Below, piece by piece: positions 33,078 through 45,724 of a stretch of 64,000 bases of DNA. The notes beneath the pieces are model-generated. The model was given only the letters and a program-made list of their open reading frames with translations, was not told the DNA's origin and made no database searches. Every line of letters begins with the position of its first letter. The stretch's first letter is position 1. The position numbers were made by a program, and so were the translations under genes. Location: the NCBI RefSeq assembly GCF_963678635.1, contig NC_087069.1:52338938-52402937 (forward strand), read 5' to 3'. The DNA is from Symsagittifera roscoffensis (taxonomy: Eukaryota; Xenacoelomorpha; Acoela; Convolutidae).

Positions 33078-35366
33078 AAAACTACAAAAACAACATAAAC
33101 TAAAAAAAAAACAAATCAGCTAAGCTAGCAACCAAGATCTGTACCAAATGAACTAAAGAGTATTCAGCAACCAATGTGGCTCAGGACACGAATAGATGCA
33201 GAATGAGTTGACATTATATCGAGGAGCAGAAACTCTGAAGAAGAAGAAAAATAAGAACCAAGAATACGGAAGCGTTTCTAATTTTTAGCCGCCCGGAATG
33301 ATCTGAACTTTTTTTGACGACTCCAGCTTTCATTTCAGGTTATGAGACGCTAGGAAGCAAGGGAACGGTTCGATCCAACAGCGATGGATAAGGTGATTTT
33401 CTTTTTTCTATAAAAACAATAGTAATGTAGTAACCGAATCGTAAAAGCATATCAGCCTTAGTTTCAGGAGTGACCTCGTGATCAGGCGACATCGAGACAT
33501 AGCCAAGATCTCACTATTTTTAATGAAAATGAATTCAAATTGCTCGGGTTGTAGCCTTTAGGCAGTAAAACTTTTGTCGACCCAACCTTACGACAATCAT
33601 AATACTTTGGCAAGGGCAGAGTAGAGGCAGTCAAAAACACGAAAAAGCTCGATATAGACGCTAGGCATTTGTTTTAAGATCTTGTTTTAGTTTCCGTTGG
33701 TATGTATTTTTGGGCGAATGATTCATTTGTGTTTTTATTTCTGTTTTTAGTAGCATCATGATTGGTGAGTCCATTAACTGTAGCCTTCCAGCCGAGCGGA
33801 TACTCATAAAAGGACACTGAAGCAAAATTTGGGAGGGTAATCCGAAGCGCGAAAGCCTTTCGGGTTAACGAACTCACTTTTTTCAAAGATTCAGGCACCG
33901 TAAAAGCAACTGAATTTGGACATTAAAAGGAATTTTTATCGTTACTACTACTACTGCCCAGATTTATATTTTGATACAAGTTTTCAACCAAACAGACCAA
34001 TAACTGACCAAACTATAGATCAAAAACTTGATAAGTCGACCCCCCAGAAAAAGCAGTTTTTGGATTTTTTTACATGGATAAAAAAGCTCTTAATTAATGT
34101 AAATTTTGATATAAGTGTAGAAACCGACTAAAAAGTATTCTGACATCGGTAGGATAAAATACATATCACGATCTCTTTTTTCATGCTCTTTGACAACCGA
34201 AAGAACGCTCAAACATATTACTTTACAAGAATTGAGAGTTATTGAGACTGTTGTTCGGTAAACTTAAAGTTGTGAATAGATAGGATTTAGATTTCTTTAT
34301 AAAACAAATTCGACCTAACAAGAACAATTTAGTGGCTTCTTACTTCATATTAGTTTAAAAATTTTCATAGTTCGTTTATTATCTCTTAAAACTTAAATGA
34401 TATCATCATACTGTGCTAACAAATTGTTTTTTAATCCAGTTTTAACTGCTGTGCATAAATTGAAAACAGGCTGTGCTGTTATAAATTAATCAGGCTCGTG
34501 GTCATTCGGTAATTAAAACCTAGTACCTTATTTTGCTGTAATGATTTTACCTATTATGAAGTACAGGACAGTCATTATGCTTGTCCATTTTGCTTGTTTA
34601 CAGGTACACCGGAGTCATTTTCACAAAAAAAGTCCTGAAGAACGTGAAGCCTGGGGACCAGGACGAGAGGGCTGGATAGTGAATCTACTGCTGCTCAACG
34701 AGGCATGACTTGGCTTGTTCGAATAAAACTCTAGATTTTGAGGAGATATTTCCGACATTTCGATTGAGAACCCAACAGAAACTTCACCCACCGCCTTCAC
34801 GATGATTCAAGGGGAACCCGGAAAGAATACTCTGGGAATAGGAGCAGGAGATGAGATCCATACCCAAAAAGCAGAGTACAAAAACGAAAAAAGGATGCTT
34901 ATAGATCAAAGCTGAGCTTCAACCATGGAGAGGAGTCCGATATTTTGACTGAGAAACCAAGGGAAGCTTCACGTACCGACTTCTTGATGATATATGATAT
35001 AGAGGGAGCAGGGAAAGACAGTCACTACTATCTCTTTCTCGGAGAGATTGAAGAATACTCCTGAAACATCTTTCCATTTACGATGGCGGTGGGAGCTGGT
35101 GATGAGATCGCTCAAGATGAAGCCGCTATGGCAAAGACGATTATGATTAGAGATCACTGCTGAAGCTCAGCTTCGATAGTTCAACTCATGGAGAGGAGAT
35201 TCCCGTGACCACTTAGAATGGCTCCTCAGATCAGTTTGTGACGGTAAGAACAATTAAAACGACTAAAAACGCAAAGCAGGATTCAAGTGATTTCTTGGCA
35301 ACAACAAGTTTTGTTATGTGTGCTGGCGGACTAAGAATTTTCCCACCAGAGCACGGATGAGACTGA

Positions 35367-35603
35367 GTGAGTTGCATGCGGACTCCGAGGCACTTTCGCG
35401 ACAGAGGGTTGCGGCGAATTCGTCAAACGGAATCAAATTGCCTCCTACGAATATCGAATAGGATGATGCCTTTGTACATGACACCTTTGGTCAACAATGG
35501 GATATCAGTGGATGAGATCATGACGAGGAACTTCCGCAGAGGGTTTTGGAACAGAATTTGCGAACTAGAAAAGGCTGTTCACTTCGAACAGGGGATCTTG
35601 TGA
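35367..35603 (+). pseudogene. Broken copy of the array Ser/Thr-rich and helical segments
   Basis: 78-codon frame corresponding to the second half of 32,200-32,709. The residue runs MTPLVNNGISVDE and ICELEKAVHFEQGIL are shared, but the upstream Ser/Thr-rich part is in another frame. It stops where the best copy continues. Confidence 0.45.
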
Positions 35604-35868
35604 GAAGAGTTACTTCGTAACAAGCAAAAAACTAGCCCATGCCAAAAAATCATAAAGAAGAGAATAGATGAATACCTCATATTGGGGCCACAGAATAGGC
35701 CACGAACTGAGGATGAAAAACGGACGAAGAGTAAATGTGACCTTTAGGGATGGCTTAGCAGTCTCGAAGATATCAAAAACATTCGGTTTGCACGAGCAAA
35801 ACAGTTTTCTATTGGAGGACGCTACTGAAAATGCGGGGACAAACTAGAGTGATGCAACCAAGAAAGCA

Positions 35869-36051
35869 ATGAACAAGAAAGAGTGGAGACGAAAAATAAC
35901 CAAGGGAATGGAATATCTTGAAAATTGGGAACGCCAACAGGGAAGTTTTTTTAATGGGAACGAAAGAGTGAAAACAGGAAAGTTTTATTACCTCCACCAA
36001 ACCCTCAGTTTTACGAATGGGGAAAGATGTGCAAATCAGTCGATGGACTGA
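35869..36051 (+). pseudogene. Copy of the array charged segment (identical twin at 38,413-38,595)
   Basis: 60-codon frame with KKEWRRKITKGMEYLENWER. A frameshift after FNGNERVKTGKF moves it out of the zinc-finger frame. The 60 encoded residues are identical to those at 38,413-38,595, 2,544 bp away, which marks a recent duplication. Confidence 0.5.
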
Positions 36052-37911
36052 AAAATCATATCAAAAGAAAACACACTGAAGTAACGCACTTTAACCCTTG
36101 TGACAAAACCTATAAAACTCCCAAAATACCACATAAAATGAACAAACCAGAAATCAGCTAAGCTAACAATCAAGATCTGTACCAAATGCACTTGAGAGTA
36201 TTCAACAACCGATGTGGCTCGAGACACAAGTAGATGTAGGGGGAGTTGGCATTCTACCGAGGAGACAAAATCCGAAAAAGTAGAAAAATAGGAACCAAGA
36301 ATACGGATGGGTTTTTAAGTTTTAGCTGCCCAGTATAATCTGAACTTATTTTGACATCTTCAGTTTTCATTTTCAGGATTTGAGAAGCTAGGAAGCGACG
36401 GAACGGTTCGAACCAACTCCGATGGATGAGTTGAATTTCTCTACTCTATAAAAACAATCGTGATGTAGTAACCGAATCGTATTAGCATATCAGCATTAGT
36501 TTCAGGAGTGACCTCGTGATCTGGGGACCTTGAGATATAGCCAAGAGCTCATTATTTTTTGAATGAATTTGAGCTCGATTTGCTCAGCTTGGCTGATAGC
36601 CTTTAGGCAGTAAAGATTTTGTCGACCAAATCTTACGATAACCAGACTAAATTGGCAAGGGCAGAGTAGAGGCAGTCAAAATCACGTAACAGCTCAAATT
36701 AGACGCTAGCCATTTGTTTTAAGCTCTTGTTTGACTTTCCGTCGGTATGTATTTTTGGGCAAATGATACATTAGTGCTTTTATTGCGCTCTTGGATGTTT
36801 TTAGTAGCATCAAAATTGGTGAGTTCATTAACTGAAGCCTCCGAACCGAGCGGATGATCATTAAAGGACACTGAAGCAAAACCTGGAAGGGTAGTCCGAA
36901 ACGCGAAAGCCTTCCGGGTTAACAAACTTACGTTTCAGGTACCGCAAAAGCAACTCAACTCGGACCTTAAACGGAATCGGATGGTTTTTTATCTTTACTA
37001 CTACTACTAGCCGTATTTATGTTTTGATACATCTTTTCAACCAAACGGACCATTAATTGACCAAATTATAGATAAAAAAATTGATCAGTTGACCCTCCAG
37101 AAAAAAAAACAGTTTTTGAGGTTGTTTTCACATGGGTAAAAAGCTCTCAATTATTAGGTTATTTGTAATTCATTTGGTATAACTGTAGAAACCGACTTTC
37201 TGACATCGGTACGAGAAAACTAGTATCACAATCCCCTTTTCACGCTCCTTGACAACCGAAAGAACGCTCAAACGTACTACCTACGAAGTTTTGAGTTATT
37301 GATATAAAAATTGGTGTTCGGAAACTTTACAGCAGTAAATAGGTAAGGTTTAGATTATTTTTGCTTTTAACCTTCCTGGTCCAAATTAAATTCGATATAA
37401 CAAGAATGATTTAGTGGATTCATACTTTATATTAGTTTTCAAGTTAAACGCATCTACATTTTGTTTTCAATTTAAATAAAATTTAATAAAAAAATAAAAT
37501 TGGATAGTTCGTTTATTATCTCATAAAACTTAAATGACATCATCATACTGTGCTAACAATTTGTTTCTTAATTCATTTTTGACTGCTGTGCATAAAATGA
37601 AAATAGGCTGTGCCGTAATAACTTAATCAGATTCGTGGTCTTTTGGTAACTAAAACCTTGAACCTTATTTTGCTGTATTAATGTTACCTATTATAAAGCA
37701 TAGGGCATTCAATTTGCTTGTTCATTTCGCTTGTGTAGAGGTACACCGGAGTCCTGTTCACAAAAAAAAGTCCTGAAGAACTTGAAAACTGGGGATCAGG
37801 ACGAGAGGGCTGGATAGTGAATCTACTGCTGCGGAACAAGGCAAGACTTGGCTTTTTCGAGTATAACTCTATATTTCGAGGAGAATTTTCCAACATTTCG
37901 ATTGAGAACCT

Positions 37912-38133
37912 TTGAGTCTGTTGCAAGCGCACTCCGAGGCACTGTCGCGACAGAGGGATGCGGCGATATCTTCGACCGGAACCAAATTGCCTCCTATGAA
38001 TAGGCTGATGCCACTGTACATGACACCTTTGGTCAAAGACGGGATATCAGTGGATGAGATCATGACTTGGATCTTCCACAGGAGCAATGGTTTTCGAACA
38101 GAATTTGTGAACAAGAAAAGGCTGTTCACCTGA
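37912..38133 (+). pseudogene. Broken copy of the array Ser/Thr-rich segment (twin at 41,583-41,804)
   Basis: 73-codon frame with EALSRQRDAAISSTGTKLPP and MTPLVKDGISVDEI. The encoded residues are identical to those at 41,583-41,804, offset 3,671 bp. It is truncated at both ends compared with the 32.2-kb copy. Confidence 0.5.
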
Positions 38134-38403
38134 ACAGGAGAACTTGTGAGAAGCGTTACTTCGGAACAAGCAAGAAACTAGCCCAAGCCAAAAAATCATA
38201 AAGTAGAGAACAGATGACTACCTCATATTGGGGCCACAGAATAGGCCACAAACTGAGGTTGAAAAACGAACAAAGAATAAATGTGGCCTTTAGGGATGGC
38301 TGAGCAGTCTCGAAGATTTCAAAAACATTCCGTTAGCACGAGCAAAACAGTTTTCTATTGGAGGAAGTTACTGAAAGATGCGACAAACTAGAGTGATGCA
38401 ACC

Positions 38404-39564
38404 AAGAAAGCAATGAACAAGAAAGAGTGGAGACGAAAAATAACCAAGGGAATGGAATATCTTGAAAATTGGGAACGCCAACAGGGAAGTTTTTTTAATG
38501 GGAACGAAAGAGTGAAAACAGGAAAGTTTTATTACCTCCACCAAACCCTCAGTTTTACGAATGGGGAAAGATGTGCAAATCAGTCGATGGACTGAAAAAT
38601 CATATCAAAAGAAGACACACTGAAGTAACGCACTTTAACCCTTGTGACAAAACCTATAAAACTCCCAAAAAACCACATAAAATGAACAAACCAGAAATCA
38701 GCTAAGCTAACAATCAAGATCTGTACCAAATGCACTTGAGAGTATTTAACAACCGATGTGGCTCGAGACACAAGTAGATGCAGGGGGAGTTAGCATTCTA
38801 CCGAGGAGACAAAAATCTGAAAAAGTAGAAAAACAGGAACCAAGAATACGGATGGGTTTTTAAGTTTTAGCTGCCCAGAATAATCTGAACTTATTTTGAC
38901 ATCTTCAGTTTTCATTTTCAGGATTTGAGAAGCTAGGAAGCGACGGAACGGCTCGAACCAACTCCGATGGATGAGTTGAATTTCTCTACTCTATAAAAAC
39001 AATCGTGATGTAGTAACCGAATCGTATTAGCATATCAGCATTAGTTTCAGGAGTGACCTCGTGATCTGGGGACCTTGAGATATAGCCAAGAGCTCATTAT
39101 TTTTTGAATGAATTTGAGCTCGATTTACTCAGCTTGGCTGATAGCCTTTAGGCAGTAAAGATTTTGTCGACCAAATCTTACGATAACCAGACTAAATTGG
39201 CAAGGGCAGAGTAGAGGCAGTCAAAATCACGTAAAAGCTCAAATTAGACGCTAGCCATTTGTTTTAAGCTCTTGTTTTACTTTCCGTCGGTATGTATTTT
39301 TGGGCAAATGATACATTAGTGCTTTTATTGCGCTCTTGGATGTTTTTAGTAGCATCAAAATTGGTGAGTTCATTAACTGAAGCCTCCGAACCGAGCGGAT
39401 GATCATTAAAGGACACTGAAGCAAAACCTGGAAGGGTAGTCCGAAACGGGAAAGCCTTCCGGGTTAACAAACTTACGTTTCAGGTACCGCAAAAGCAACT
39501 CAACTCGGACAATAAACGGAATCGGATGGTTTTTTATCTTTACTACTACTACTAGCCGTATTTA
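38404..39564 (+). repeat. Recent duplicate of 35,860-37,020
   Basis: Near-identical to the segment 2,544 bp upstream, from the GATGCAACCAAGAAAGCAAT landmark to ACTACTAGCCGTATTTAT. The match ends abruptly at about 39,564, where sequence from a different unit begins. Confidence 0.85.
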
Positions 39565-39567
39565 TTA

Positions 39568-40692
39568 TTGGACAGGAAAGAGTGGAGACTAAGAATAACC
39601 CAGGAAATGGAACATCTTGAAAATTGGGAACGCCACCAGGCAAGTTTCTTAAAGGGACCAAAAATTTTGTTACCTCCAGCAAATCCTCAGTGTTATCAAA
39701 GGGGAAAGCTGTGCAAATCAGTTGATGGACTGAAAAATCATATCAAAAGAAAACACAGGGGAGCAACGCACCTTTTCAAATGTAACCCTTGTGACAAAAC
39801 CTAAAAAACTACAAAAACAACATAAACTAAAAAAAAACAAATCAGCTAAGCTAGCAACCAAGATCTGTACCAAATGAACTAAAGAGTATTCAGCAACCAA
39901 TGTGGCTCAAGACACGACTAGATGCAGAATGAGTTGACATTATATCGAGGAGCAGAAACTCTGAAGAAGAAGAAAAATAAGAACCAAGAATACGGAAGCG
40001 TTTCTAATTTTTAGCCGCCCGGAATGATCTGAACTTTTTTTGACAACTCCAGCTTTCATTTCAGGTTATGAGACGCTAGGAAGCAAGGGAACGGTTCGAT
40101 CCAACAGCGATGGATAAGGTGATTTTCTTTTTTCTATAAAAACAATAGTAATGTAGTAACCGAATCGTAAAAGCATATCAGCCTTAGTTTCAGGAGTGAC
40201 CTCGTGATCAGGCGACATCGAGACATAGCCAAGATCTCACTATTTTTAATGAAAATGAATTCAAATTGCTCGGGTTGTAGCCTTTAGGCAGTAAAACTTT
40301 TGTCGACCCAACCTTACGACAATCATAATACTTTGGCAAGGGCAGAGTAGAGGCAGTCAAAAACACGAAAAAGCTCGATATAGACGCTAGGCATTTGTTT
40401 TAAGATCTTGTTTTAGTTTCCGTTGGTATGTATTTTTGGGCGAATGATTCATTTGTGTTTTTATTTCTGTTTTTAGTAGCATCATGATTGGTGAGTCCAT
40501 TAACTGTAGCCTTCCAGCCGAGCGGATACTCATAAAAGGACACTGAAGCAAAATTTGGGAGGGTAATCCGAAGCGCGAAAGCCTTTCGGGTTAACGAACT
40601 CACTTTTTTCAAAGATTCAGGCACCGTAAAAGCAACTGAACTTGGACATTAAAAGGAATTTTTATCGTTACTACTACTACTGCCCAGATTTT
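39568..40692 (+). repeat. Recent duplicate of 32,842-33,966
   Basis: Near-identical to the segment 6,726 bp upstream, from GGACAGGAAAGAGTGGAGAC to the AT-rich part after CTACTACTACTGCCCAG. It starts within a few bases of the end of the preceding duplicate block. It includes the 78-residue zinc-finger frame 39,568-39,804. Confidence 0.85.
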
Positions 40693-41965
40693 TATTTTGA
40701 TACATCTTTTCAACCAAACGGACCATTAATTGACCAAATTATAGATAAAAAAATTGATCAGTTGACCCTCCAGAAAAAAAAACAGTTTTTGAGTTTGTTT
40801 TCACATGGGTAAAAAGCTCTCAATTATTAGGTTATTTGTAATTCATTTGGTATAACTGTAGAAACCGACTTTCTGACATCGGTACGAGAAAACTAGTATC
40901 ACAATCCCCTTTTCACGCTCCTTGACAACCGAAAGAACGCTCAAACGTACTACCTACGAAGTTTTGAGTTATTGATATAAAAATTGGTGTTCGGAAACTT
41001 TACAGCAGTAAATAGGTAAGGTTTAGATTATTTTTGCTTTTAACCTTCCTGGTCCAAATTAAATTCGATATAACAAGAATGATTTAGTGGATTCATACTT
41101 TATATTAGTTTTCAAGTTAAACGCATCTACATTTTGTTTTCAATTTAAATAAAATTTAATAAAAAAAAAAATTGGATAGTTCGTTTATTATCTCATAAAA
41201 CTTAAATGACATCATCATACTGTGCTAACAATTTGTTTCTTAATTCATTTTTGACTGCTGTGCATAAAATGAAAATAGGCTGTGCCGTAATAACTTAATC
41301 AGCTTCGTGGTCTTTTGGTAACTAAAACCTTGAACCTTATTTTGCTGTATTAATGTTACCTATTATAAAGCATAGGACATTCAATTTGCTTGTTCATTTC
41401 GCTTGTGTAGAGGTACATCGGAGTCCTGTTCACAAAAAAAGTCCTGAAGAACTTGAAAACTGGGGATCAGGACGAGAGGGCTGGATAGTGAATCTACTGC
41501 TGCGGAACAAGGCAAGACTTGGCTTTTTCGAGTATAACTCTATATTTCGAGGAGAATTTTCCAACATTTCGATTGAGAACCCTTGAGTCTGTTGCAAGCG
41601 CACTCCGAGGCACTGTCGCGACAGAGGGATGCGGCGATATCTTCGACCGGAACCAAATTGCCTCCTATGAATAGGCTGATGCCACTGTACATGACACCTT
41701 TGGTCAAAGACGGGATATCAGTGGATGAGATCATGACTTGGATCTTCCACAGGAGCAATGGTTTTCGAACAGAATTTGTGAACAAGAAAAGGCTGTTCAC
41801 CTGAACAGGAGAACTTGTGAGAAGCGTTACTTCGGAACAAGCAAGAAACTAGCCCAAGCCAAAAAATCATAAAGTAGAGAACAGATGACTACCTCATATT
41901 GGGGCCACAGAATAGGCCACAAACTGAGGTTGAAAAACGAACAAAGAATAAATGTGGCCTTTAGG
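40693..41965 (+). repeat. Recent duplicate of 37,022-38,294
   Basis: Near-identical to the segment 3,671 bp upstream, from TTTTGATACATCTTTTCAAC through the Ser/Thr-rich frame to GTGGCCTTTAGGGATGGCT. After about 41,965 the best match switches to the 35,755-35,850 region. Confidence 0.85.
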
Positions 41966-43434
41966 GATGGCTAAGCAGTCTCGAAGATATCAAAAACATT
42001 CGGTTTGCACGAGCAAAACAGTTTTCTATTGGAGGACGCTACTGAAAATGCGGGGACAAACTAGAGTGAAGCAACCAAGATAGCAATGGACAGGAAAGAG
42101 TGGAGACGAAAAATAACCAAGGGTATGGAACATCTTGAAAATTGGGAACGCCAATAGGCAAGTTTTTTTAAATGGGAACGAAAGAGTGACAACAGGAAAT
42201 TTTTGTTACCTCTAGTAAACCCTCAGTTTTATGAATGGGGAAAGCTGTGCAAATCAGTCGATGGACTGAAAAATCAAATCAAAAGAAAACACACTGAAGC
42301 AACGCAGATTTTGAAACGTAACTCATGTGACAAAACCTATGAAACTACAAAAGCCACTCAAATTAAGTAAGCCAGAAATCAGCTAAACTAGCAACCAAGA
42401 TATGTACCAAAATCAATAAAGAGTATTCAGCAACCGATGTGGCTCGAGACACGAGTAGATGCAGGGGAGTTGGCATTTTACCGAGGAGCCAAAAATCTGA
42501 AAAAAAAGAAAAAGAAGACCAAGAAAACGGAAGGTTTTCTAATTTTTAGCTGCCTCGAATGATCTGAACTTATTTTGACAAATTCAAGTTTAATTTTCAG
42601 GTTATGACAAGCTAGGAAACGAGGGAAAGATTCGAACCAACTCAGATGTATAAGATGACTTTCTCTACTCTATAAAAACAATCGTAATGTAGTAACTGAA
42701 TCGTAATAGCTTATCAACCTTAGTTTCATGAGTGACCTCGGTATCTGGAGACATTGAGACATAGCCAAGAGCTCACTATTTTTTTTAAAAAACGAAACTG
42801 AACTCAATTGGCTCTGCTTGGCTGAAAGCTTTTAGGCAGTAAATATTTTGTCGAGCCGATCTAACGAGAACCATAAGAATTAGGCAATGGTAGAGTAGAG
42901 GCAGAGTAGATGCAGAAAACGCGTAAAACTCGTTATAGACGCTAGCTATTTGTTTCAAGATCTTGTTTTACTTTCCGCCAACTTGATAAGTTGACCCCCT
43001 GAACCCCCAGAAAAAGCAGTTTTTGAGATTGTTTTACACATGGTTAAAAAGCTCTTGATTAGAGAGTTACCCTATAAATCCTTTGTTATAACTGTAGAAA
43101 CCGACTAAAAAGAATCGTGACATCAGTAGGAGAAAATAATTAACTTGATCCTTTTTTCACGCTCTTTGACAACCGAAAGACCGCTCAATACTTTACAAAT
43201 TTTTTGAGTTATTGAGATAATAATTGTTGTTTGGAAACTTTACAGTAGTTAATAGACAGGGTTTATATTATTTTTTACTGGCAACCTTCGTGGTCCAAAA
43301 TAAATTCGACCTAACAAGATTGATTTAGTGTATTCAAACTTCATTCAAGTTTTCAATTTAAAAAAAATTAATAAAAATAAAAATGGTTAATTCGTTTACT
43401 ATCTCTTAAAACTTAATTGACCTCATCATACTTC

Positions 43435-45310
43435 TTGCATGCGTTTTTGAAGAATTTCGAAAAATTAGTCACCAAATTCTTGGCCTGGACTCCGCGCACC
43501 ATTTTATTACTTCCAACTTAGCTGGAGACATCTTCAAACGTCTCTGCAAAGACTAGTTTGGTCAGCTCATAACAGACCGCAGGCACCTTGAAATGGTCAA
43601 AAATAAGATGCCAGGTGGCACTGCAACTGTGTTCTATAGTCTCTTTTTCAAAGCAAACATCATAGAAAGCCCCGACTTGAACCCAGATTCATCTAGCACC
43701 TATGGGTTTATGATCGACGCGAATGACCTCTATGGCGGCGTTATGCAAAAATTTACCGGTGCGTAACCTTGAGTAAAGAGAGCATATAGAAGACGAAGTA
43801 AAATTGAAACAATTTCTTAAAATTTCTGAAGACTCTCTAATTGGATTTATATTAGAAGTTGATCTCGAAATCCATAAGAACTACATGTCAGTCATCAGGA
43901 TAACCCTTTAGCTCCTATCAAAGAAACAGAACCCCAAGATTGGTTGAAACCATAACAAACAAATTTGCTGGGGCAGATGAGAAATCAAGAAACTGCAAGA
44001 CGTTCAATAAGCAAGACCAAGAATTTACTGCAGAAGTTGTGTGACAAGTCAAACTAAATAATTCATCGCAAACTTTTGCATTTGTAGGTTAAACTGGGAT
44101 TAAAAATCAAAAAAGAGCACCGTGTGCTGAAGTGTGAACAAGGACAATGGATGGAACCATGTATTACTTTAAATAAGACTAAACGCCAAGAGGCTAGAAA
44201 CAAATTTGAGGAGGATTTTTACAAATTTTTAAACAACTGTGCTTATAGGAAAACATCCGAATCAAAGCGCAAACGGATGCTCGTTCGCATAAACTGAGAT
44301 TATCAAGACACCATTCGAAAAAAATGTGCATTCGAGTTCAAATCCTACAAACTTTTTGGGGAAAACTGGGCAGCGTTCACTTCGAATCCAACAAAATTTT
44401 ACTGGGATGAGCCGACAATTGTGAGAGCTAGTGTTCTCGAATTAGCAATGTTTGGCATGTATAAATTTCATCAAGTTAGAGTGAAAAAAAAATTTGATTC
44501 ATCTTCTCAATTCTGATACGGAATTACGAAATAAAAGTGAAGATTTATACCGCAGAACCACCCTCTCTACAATCCAAAAAACAAAATGGTTGTTTTAAAA
44601 TTCAGGGCGGAATTTCCATGGGACATAATAACCGAGTTTAGATCCCTCAAACCCATTTTTTTCACAGGTAATTATGTTTATCTGCCTTAATTTATTTTTT
44701 AATTTACTTTTTGGCGAAATTTGTTAGTTTTTGAATTTTTTTTGGCGGAATTTTTTTTGGTCAGCGAAAATTTCTCATTCTGATTTGAACAAAATTCTGG
44801 GCGGGAAATTTTTCTTTCCCTTTTTTTGTTGACGAGAGTTTTTTTGATGACCAATTTTGATTTTTTGGACATTTTTGATGATCACTGAATTTTAAGGTCA
44901 TATTTTACCTTCAGGCCACCTCTTGGTGCACCTGGACTTCAAGTTGATATAGCAGCCACTAAAAAAATATTCATTTACTTTTACCACTCATTAGTGATCA
45001 TCGTTAAATGGGTTAGTAATCATTTTTTTTTAATTTTTAGACCGCAGAAAACTATCAGCTAGTGTGTATCAAAAGCTGCTCAGAAGATGTTGACTCATCG
45101 GCAATATTGAAACACCTTGAACTCTGGCTCTTTATTCAAAACTAAAAGCTGTCGAATCACATCCGGGCCACACAACCGGTAAACTGTGGCATCGACGAAA
45201 ACATCGTTCTCAGCTTTTGATGGCAAACGTTACATCATCGATGAGGGTCAAGAGACTCTTCCCTTGGTAATAACCACATCGTGGGTCAAACCGCGATTGG
45301 CATTGATGAT
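43435..45310 (+). pseudogene. Polinton-type family B DNA polymerase, decayed
   Basis: Plus-strand remnant of the protein-primed family B DNA polymerase of Polinton/Maverick and adintovirus elements. Landmarks in order: GLDSAHFITSNLAGD-type residues near 43,485 (frames shift), YGFMIDANDLYGGVMQ near 43,720 (palm motif A), FEEDFYKFLNNCAYRKT near 44,200, PTIVRASVLELAMFGMYKFH near 44,415, then NSDTELRNKSEDLY near 44,515, where the catalytic DTDS of motif C is altered. KMVVLKFRAEF follows near 44,590. A C-terminal piece, SAFDGKRYIIDEGQETLP, appears near 45,205 after about 500 bp of inserted AT-rich sequence. There are many stops and frame changes. The enzyme would have replicated the element; this copy cannot. 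Confidence 0.7.
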
Positions 45311-45724
45311 AGCGATGATAACAACGCTGCCGCAGAATCGGATCTAACTGATGATGACGATTTGAAAAAATGGAATTCTTTTTCTGAAGATGGTCAACAC
45401 ACAGTGTCCTGCGATTGTGAGGATTTCTCAGAAGGGGTGTCTGAAGAATTTGCTAAAAATCAAAACGTTGATTGGTACCATTCGGATATGATGATGACTA
45501 CTCTGAGGATATCTTTGCTGTTGAAAATACAAAACCACATCGTTCGCTTCGACAACCCATGGACCAGGTGAATAGCAGTTAACAAACTCCATACCCTGGT
45601 ATGATTTGGGCAGCAGAAATCAATTCTTCCGACAAGTACGAGTCGTCATTCTTCAACGGTTCGTTTATCGATTATGAAACAGTTGAAGAAGAAGAACCAC
45701 GATCAAAAAATCAACGAAAAAATT
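45225..45724 (+). pseudogene. Acidic reading frame with a frameshift
   Basis: Directly after the polymerase C-terminus. A frame at 45,281-45,571 begins with a strongly acidic run (DDSDDNNAAAESDLTDDDDL) and continues with CDCEDFSEGVSEEFAKNQN. Near 45,485 the acidic character switches to another frame (DYDDYSEDIFAVENTKPHR), and a third piece near 45,625-45,720 ends FIDYETVEEEEPRSKNQ. I read this as one acidic protein broken by frameshifts. An AATAAA-type signal follows at about 45,760. It may belong to the Polinton-type element or be unrelated; I recognise no family. Confidence 0.4.

Larger units (their letters stand above)
27474..43434 (+). repeat. Head-to-tail array of a ~3-kb repeat with coding ancestry
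   Basis: Sixteen kilobases of direct repeats. One turn of the unit contains, in order: GTGAGTCCATTAACTGAAGC; an ATATAGATC-type AT-rich part; GTAGAAACCGACTAAAA; CATCATACTGTGCTAACAA; GTACACCGGAG; GGCTGGATAGTGAATCTAC; a Ser/Thr-rich coding part; CTCCGAGGCACTTTCGCGAC; a charged coding part; a zinc-finger part; GTAGTAACCGAATCGTA; GACGCTAGCCATTTGTTTTA. Starts at 28,378, 30,253, 33,763, 36,819, 39,364 and 40,489 give spacings of about 1.9, 3.5, 3.1, 2.5 and 1.1 kb, the short ones reflecting deletions. The array ends at about 43,434, where a DNA polymerase remnant begins. It may be a mobile element amplified as a macrosatellite. Confidence 0.85.

Noticed and set aside
36395-36420. GGTTCGAACC-type sequence suggestive of a tRNA T-arm
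   Set aside because: No acceptor stem or anticodon arm around it, and it is part of the repeated array. No tRNA gene was found anywhere in the window.
43480-43740. Host gene reading for the polymerase region
   Set aside because: The order of polymerase motifs and the many stops fit a decayed Polinton-type polymerase better than a host gene.
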